NCBI GenBank assembly: GCA_027924585.1
Contig: BSBM01000125.1
Coordinates: 2,671,001-2,735,000, forward strand
Source: Larix kaempferi
Taxonomy: Eukaryota; Streptophyta; Pinopsida; Pinales; Pinaceae
Length of the DNA: 64,000 nucleotides
Reading direction: 5' to 3'
Under the pieces are notes generated by a model. That model saw only the letters and a program-made list of their open reading frames with translations, was not told where the DNA came from and made no database searches. Within the stretch, counting starts at the first letter, position 1, and the number at the start of each line of letters is the position of its first letter. The position numbers and the translations under genes are program-made. Below, piece after piece: positions 57,949 through 64,000 of this stretch.

Positions 57949-60900
57949 ACCCCCATCATTCCCCAGAGACAATTGTTGAAAGTGTGAAATGCATTCTTTA
58001 TGCTTTGAATGAGAAGCAAGAATTGCATAGAAGGGGTTGTGAAATCTCAATAAGAGTAATGGGTTGTAATACCCACTATGGAGGATGAAAGGGAAATTCC
58101 TCACCTTAAACTATTTATGTTTATAGCATAATAATTGCATATAGCAAGAATGAATATTATACACGTGTGTATATGTTGAATTGCTAATTCGTGAGAAGAT
58201 CATAGCGAATGATTGCTTGTATGCTTGGTAGGGAAGCCAAGAAAAGGATCAGCTATGATGTGGAGGAGGAACTCCATGTCATGATGAGGAATTGGAAAGG
58301 GAGAATTCATTAACTCCTCCATTGCTATTATATTTATATTTCCTAAGTTGTCTATACTGAAAATTATGGCATAGGGAGGCTAGAAATGCAAGAGGATAGA
58401 TAGATGAAGTGAATATGTACTAAATGGCATATTGCCAAGTGCATGTGAAATTTTTTTTGCGTGGATATGATATTGCATATTGGTAAAATAGTGAGGTTTT
58501 ACATATGCAATGAGCCACTTAAGATAATGATTTTGGTTGCTAATAATTAGTTGTGTTCGCATTGGTTGTAGGACCAAAGACAACCAAAGCATGGCTAAGG
58601 ATGTGGATGATGATTGTTGCATACAACCTTATGAAGAAAGGATGGTGCAACAAATTTGTGATCATGGGGTTGGAAAAAAGGACTGTGTATCCTTGGTAAG
58701 AGGCCAACTGATCAGGTAATACCAAGCGATGTTAACAACAGCCATGCAGGTAATGATTATTTATGCGTAAATTGCATAAATGTTGAAAGAGGATTTGGTG
58801 AGATCCCTTCAACTATGTTCAAACTATGATTGATTGGTTTGCATGTGGTATTGAGTGCATAAATGTGAATGTTGACCCACCGAGTATGGTGAGGTGCGAG
58901 TAAGTAAAGGCAAGGAGCTTTGCACCCTATAGTTTCTTAGAAACCTCAATGCATTCATATGAAAATTATATCATACCATTTGTGTATGTTGGTTGTGAGT
59001 TTAACAACCAAAGCAAGTGATGACTTATGGTCCTATTGTAGTGTATGCCATATGGGATAGGCATGGTCAGGCCATGATATGTTGGAATGCATAGTATTCA
59101 TGGATTAATGAAAGGTTGTATTGAAAGATTATGTGAGTGATGTAAATGTTGTGAATATGCATTGTGTGAATGCATGGGTGTGACATATATATATGTTTCG
59201 ATGCAGTTAGATAATAGATGAAATGGTGGACTATCGTTAATCCTGATACCATTTCATGAGCTGCTATGAATGTAGGAGGAAGACTGCATGAAGAAGGTAG
59301 ATAGGTGATGGGCTACCAGAGCACTCTGCTGGAAGGACAGAATTGCATGGAATGTGAAGTAATGAGTATTTACAGTTATTTAAATTGCATGGATAGTGTG
59401 ACTGTGTCTTGCAATTTTATTGTGATAATGATGCATATATAGAAATGTATATATTTCATTGCATTTAAAATGTTAACAGCTGACGGTGTTTGAATTATTG
59501 AGTGTTATAATTCTGAGATCACTTCAGTGACTGTTGTGGCAATGAAAGGATTATATGCATAGATACTCACAACATGTTTGGCTGATTGAAGTTTCAGTTC
59601 TTAGGTAGAAAAGTCCCACGTACGGCAATGAGGATAAGTCCATAGTAAAGACCGAGATCTACCATGTGCAGAAGCAAAAGGTTATGAGAAGGTTCTCATG
59701 GTTGTAATTTATGCATGAAACAAATTTGAAAATTGTCTGGATTAAGTTTATGAGAATAGTCTCATGGTTGCAAATATAATTTCTGTAGGAAAACAGATTT
59801 ACAAATTTCAGATTTGAGAATCTGCTTATAATTGCTAATGACTGTTTGGATTATATAGAGTTGTGTCAGGAGGACATGTCGTAGGTGGATGTTCATGTAT
59901 GGTAGCAAGTGTAAAACCATAATAGACAAAGTGATACCACTTACAAGAGCCAAACAATATGAGGATAGCCTCATTGCTAAGCAAATCAATTTTTGTAGGA
60001 GACAGAATTGTAAATTCATGTTGAATTTAATTATTAATGCCATTGATTGGTTATGAAGCAATCAGATTTGAAGTTATTGCTAAATGTTGCTGATTGTTTG
60101 GCTATTTGATAAGTGTGCCAGGATGACACATTGCAGGAAGACCATGTGTGATGGCCTGCAGAAGCCAAACTAGATGGGAAGGATCCCATGCCTTGGAAAT
60201 GGGTTTTGGGTGAAACGCCATTATAAATTTTGATAACACCTCAGCTGCACTACATGTGAGTGAGAGGGTGAAATTATGCCAAGAAGGCATGTGTGAGTTA
60301 TGAAACGTGGAAATAATGGGGTGGAAAACTGAAGTACTGTTGAATCAGAGAAGGGAGCCCCATTCTTTGCTAATCAAGGAAATATACATATGTGAAACGA
60401 ATGAGTATTCGGTAACCCTAACTAAGGATATACATGTCTGGTTATTAGATTTAATATGCAGAGCAAGTTTTATTATTTCATTATTATTTCAGACTGCTTG
60501 AGTGGGACTAAGGCCTACATGGCTCACATTGGAAAGGGATGCATACCTTTCGGGTGATGGGTTATGTTATGGTTTTCAATATTGACTACACCCTAAGGGA
60601 ATGGATGCATTCCTGGTGTTTCAATACTTGATAGTGAATGTTATGAAATATGGTTACAATTTTAGAGCAACAATACTGATGAGTCTGCTTATCCTTCTTG
60701 TGCTATCAGCTTACACAAATGCAATTTGGTGTTGCACGTAAGAGACAAAGTGAAGAAAGGGTGCTCAAGAGGACTGTATGGGTAGTGGTAACCTTTCTAC
60801 GCTCACACTAAAGGACACTAGAAGAGTTGGATAGGCCCGAGGAGCTATGTTGCAGAAAAGGGGTATCATCCTTGTGTAGTGTGAGTGGGTATTGTGGGGC

Positions 60901-61005
60901 CATGCTATCCTGCAGTCAAGTGAGTCACCTATGGAGTTCCTGGAGGGAACCACTGGTTGCATAAGAGAAGGAGCCACGTAATCATATTATGTTGTTCATA
61001 TTTCC
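57949..61005 (+). other. non-coding interior of element F, part 1
   Basis: About 3 kb of AT-rich sequence without coding motifs. It contains diffuse repeats with GGTTATGAGAAGGTTCTCATGG- and TGAGAATAGTCTCATGG-like blocks near 59680-59770, which are inverted repeats. No ORF has recognisable similarity. Confidence 0.6.
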
Positions 61006-61480
61006 TGATAAACCCAGTCAGTGTACTGGCTTGGAAATGGTTGTTGTATGCCTGATAAACCCAGTCGGTGTACTGGCTTGGCATTGGTTATTTGGGTGTT
61101 GTGGCGAAGGGTTGTTGGATGCCTGATAAACCCAGTCGGTGTACTGGCTTGGCATGTTGTTAAATTGATGCCTTACAAAACGAGTAAGTGTACTGGCTTG
61201 GCATTGGTTATTTGCATGTTGTGGAGGTATTGGTGAAGGGTGTTATTTCCTGACAAACCCAGTCGGAGAACTGGCTTGGAAATGGTTATTGTATGCTTGA
61301 TAAACCCAGTCGGCGTACTGGCTTAGCATACTGATTTTTGAAATGCTTGATAAACCCAGTCGGCGTACTGGCTTAGCATAGTGATTTTTGAAATGCTTGA
61401 CAAACCCAGTCTACATACTGGCTTAGCATACTGATTTTAGGGATGCCTGATAAACCCAGTCGACATACTGGCTTGGCATT
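61006..61480 (+). repeat. CCTGATAAACCCAGTC..ACTGGCTTGG array
   Basis: Nine copies, at about 61006, 61050, 61122, 61171, 61249, 61297, 61344, 61395 and 61446, each about 35 bp and spaced 44-78 bp. The core CCAGT-CGGTGT-ACTGG is a short hairpin. A tenth copy lies near 61962, and single copies sit in the LTRs of F (56501) and the gypsy element (39117 and 47082). Confidence 0.9.
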
Positions 61481-61744
61481 GCCTATTCGGATGATGTTGT
61501 GGAGTAGAAGGCATGATGGCCAAGCATCCACCCCACAGGTGATCCAAGGCTTGTAAAGCAGAGAAGGAAACATGTGGAGTAGCGAGGAAATGCACAATAC
61601 AGATAAGTATTCATTTCCATTTATTTATTGTTTGGAATAATGAATATTTCAGGTATAAGTCTTCTAACAGCTAAGTTGATAGACTATTGTTTCCTTGTTG
61701 GAAACCTTGGCCATTGCAGGAAGCAAGGACCCTGAAAGAACTAT

Positions 61745-61905
61745 AAATTCTTGGTAAACCCAGAGAGTAACTGGTTGGAGCTATAAATGCTTGGTAAAGC
61801 CAGAGAGTAATTGGTTGGGCGCTATAAAATTATTAGTAAAACCAGAGAGTGACTGATTGGGCGCTATAAAATTCTTGGTAAATTCAGAGAATAGTTGGCG
61901 GGAAC
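61745..61905 (+). repeat. GGTAAACCCAGAGAGTAACTGG array
   Basis: Four copies spaced about 40 bp, each with CTTGGTAAACCCAGAGAG, TAACTGGTTGG and GCTATAAAAT. The CCAG..CTGG arms and the TAAACCC start suggest derivation from the 61006 unit. Confidence 0.8.
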
Positions 61906-63302
61906 ATTAACCACTTGATGTTGTGGAGCAGCCGGCGTGCTGGCCAAACATTCCTTAATTAATTGATAAAAACCAGTCGACGTACTGGCCTGGCATTGCC
62001 TATTCGAATGGTTGTGGAGTAGCCTGCGTGTTGTCCCAACATTCATTATTGTATCCACAGGAAATCCAATGCTTGGAAAGCAAAGAAGGATCCTGTGGAA
62101 TAAAGTGAAGACATCTGATACATATAAGTATTTGGTTATCTTGCAACTTCTTTCTTATGAATATACGTGTGTATATGACTTGATTATGATTTCTCAAACT
62201 CTTTTCTAGAGATAAACCCTATGAAAATACACTAAACATGTGAATTGATTCAATGTTTGAGTGTAGGTATTGTTGGAAGCAAGGACTATGAAAGCATATG
62301 GAGGATGCATGTGGACATGTGACCATCCTAAAGAGAGCTCAGTATGAGTGGTAATGAAAGATGGTGCTAGTGGACATCTGTGGGTCCTAGCAACCAAAGG
62401 TTTTGTAAGCAACAATGGGGAAGGGTTCCCTAGCTGAAAAGCATTAGACAGACCTTAGACACTAAGTCTCATAGCCAAAAAATGGCACGCCGAGCATTCA
62501 CATTGAAGTGAAAGAGGCTAAGGAGCATGAAACCACAGTGATGGTGTGCCTCCGAATTGGAACAAGACTAAGAGGGGGAAACTCTTACTCTTCTCTTTCC
62601 TTTTGACTAACACATCTTAGAAACAAAATATTGTTGAGTGCATGTCATAGATGAAGTTGATTGTGTTTATTGCTTGAAATGAATTGTGAATGTTGAATTA
62701 GTTATTTTCCTGTGAAAGGATGAACATGAATGAGTTCATGTGTATGTTGGGAAAGCATGAAATGTGTGGAAGTCTCATGAGTAAAGCATGGATGTTCCAT
62801 GTCAATTGGGAAAATAATTGACTAATTTTAACATTGTGTTATGATTTTCCTAACAGGAATTGGCATGATGAGTCTCACAGGTGAGAAATTGAAAGCCATT
62901 GATTGCATCTATTACTAGCCAAGTGTTGTTGGTGAGAAAAGAGAGAGCCATTTGTGCACCGTGATCATGGAAGCAGGCCAGAGGCTATTTGTTTTGGGCT
63001 GGAAATATTCCTCAACAAGTTTCTAGGATGGTAAGAAAGATGGCATCCATGAAAATTCTAGACTTGTAGATCAGCTAGAAGGGGAATGAAAGGAAGGGAT
63101 TGTTGTGGAGCAATGCCCACTTGTAGAGATGCAAGATCAAAGCCAGGAAGAGCAGCTTGAGGAAGCCAAAGGACTTGATCCTTAAAGTTGAAATTCAAGA
63201 GATGAAACGCAGGACAGACCTGCCACCAGTTGTGAATTTTGAGGCATGTGTAAAGTGGGTATATACTCTGAAGTATTGGAACACCGAGGACGGTGTTATT
63301 CC
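61906..63302 (+). other. non-coding interior of element F, part 2
   Basis: No coding motif. The last 150 bp (63160-63300) hold a short frame (ILKVEIQEMKRRTDLPP, EACVKWVYTLKYWNTEDGV) running up to the polypurine tract. It could be the remnant of a polyprotein end, but it does not resemble the gypsy chromodomain tail. Confidence 0.55.
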
Positions 63303-63315
63303 AAGGGGAGGGGAA
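63303..63315 (+). other. element F polypurine tract
   Basis: AAGGGGAGGGGAA, identical to that of the gypsy element. Confidence 0.9.
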
Positions 63316-64000
63316 TGTCATGTCCCCATCTTGACCCTATCACATTAAAATTGTAAATGATGTAATCTTGTTACATAATCGTGGTGAGGAGCTCAAGGCC
63401 AAGGCCCCGCCATCAATTTATTGATGCATATGGTTTATGTGCTAGCCCGACACAATGGAATTGTAAATATGCATTTAATAAAATACCCACAACTAGCTAT
63501 GCAATGCAACAAGAGATGGGGGCATAATTTTACAAGGAATTGGAAGAGAAAATATTCAAACCCTTGGAGCCAGTCAAGTCAATCCAAGTGTCAATGAGAG
63601 AACCCATCAAACCCTCAACTACCCATGTTGACTTTTGTACCCAATCATTGATTTCTCCCAAGAGTTGGTTGAGGTAGTTAATGCCTTGGGGAATGAGAGA
63701 TATGGCTATCCAATTTCGGGTATGGGCAAGCCACCCTGCATGGAAAATCGTGTTTTGCTTCTTGGGCAAGAAAAGAGCCATGAATTGCTCCCCAAGCCAT
63801 TATCCATCAACCAGTTGCTCTCCCTCACGAGTTTGGAGCTACCTGGGCGTTTTCCAGCCATGTTTCCTGTGTTTTCCTTCATTCTTAGCTAAGAGAAGGG
63901 TGTTTTTGTGTTGTATACCAGTGGGAAAGAAGGAGAATGGAATTGGGGTTCCATAGAGATCGTTTGGCTTCTGAATGCTCAGTTAGTTGGGGAAGAAATC
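63316..64000 (+). repeat. element F 3' LTR, cut by the window end
   Basis: TGTCATGTCCCCATC, paired with the first half of 55581-56955. A 20-bp stretch present in the 5' LTR near 55733 is missing here. Confidence 0.92.

Larger units (their letters stand above)
55581..64000 (+). mobile_element. gypsy-derived element F without gag-pol (LARD-type)
   Basis: 5' LTR 55581-56955, Met-tRNA primer site at 56958, leader with array and hairpins, about 5.3 kb of non-coding interior, polypurine tract 63303-63315, and a 3' LTR that starts at 63316 and runs off the window. LTR start, primer site, leader hairpins and polypurine tract match the gypsy element at 37933. I see no gag, RT, RNase H or integrase motif in either strand of the interior, so it fits a large retrotransposon derivative moved by a chromovirus relative. 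Confidence 0.85.

Noticed and set aside
61006-61480. CRISPR-like array
   Set aside because: Repeats and spacers vary in length and sequence, spacers are themselves similar, and the context is a plant retrotransposon.

Overview
The window looks like intergenic chromosome from a land plant with a large, retrotransposon-filled genome. Reasons are the density of Ty1/copia and Ty3/gypsy LTR elements, initiator-Met and Arg tRNA primer sites, a CACTA-type terminus, a tRNA-derived SINE, and the lack of any intact host gene in 64 kb. A gymnosperm or another large-genome plant is my guess; no single sequence here fixes the species.

Layout. 1-2651: no gene seen. 2652-4474: 3' end of a copia element (copy A, + strand) with a long repetitive 3' region and one LTR. 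4475-5250: motif-rich spacer with a SINE that has perfect 14-bp target duplications. 5258-6460: 3' end of a second copia type (D, - strand). 6941-9890: Sirevirus-like copia remnant (E, - strand). 10808: CACTA terminus. 12287-31662: an unrecognised plant ORF (here 'ORF X') split by two LTR elements. These are a 10.1-kb gag-protease-only TAT/Ogre-like element (12748-22890, - strand, tRNA-Arg primer site, TSD ATATT) and a 7.3-kb copia element (B, 24026-31309, - strand). 32335-36675: a kelch-repeat pseudogene between 217-bp direct repeats. 37294-53775: copia element C (- strand), into which a 9.6-kb chromovirus-type gypsy element inserted exactly at the 3' LTR/polypurine boundary (37933-47526, + strand, TSD AACAC). 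54905-55423: second, deleted copy of the kelch pseudogene. 55581 to the window end: a gypsy-family derivative without gag-pol (F), related in LTR, primer site, leader and polypurine tract to the chromovirus.

How the parts work together. The gypsy element at 37933 carries decayed gag, protease, RT, RNase H, integrase and a C-terminal chromodomain-like tail. F and the TAT-like element lack RT and would need enzymes from relatives. Copia copies B and C keep RT-RNase H but have no recognisable gag, and their shared 5' half is non-coding.

The most striking signal is structural. Several unrelated elements carry arrays of 13-19-nt inverted repeats with short central spacers whose arms change in matching pairs. 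They lie in the 3' region of copia A/B/C, in the LTR of copia D, and in the internal region and leader of F. Three gypsy-class elements also carry a GC-rich minisatellite in the leader. All coding regions here are broken by stops or frameshifts; I see no gene that is likely to be functional.
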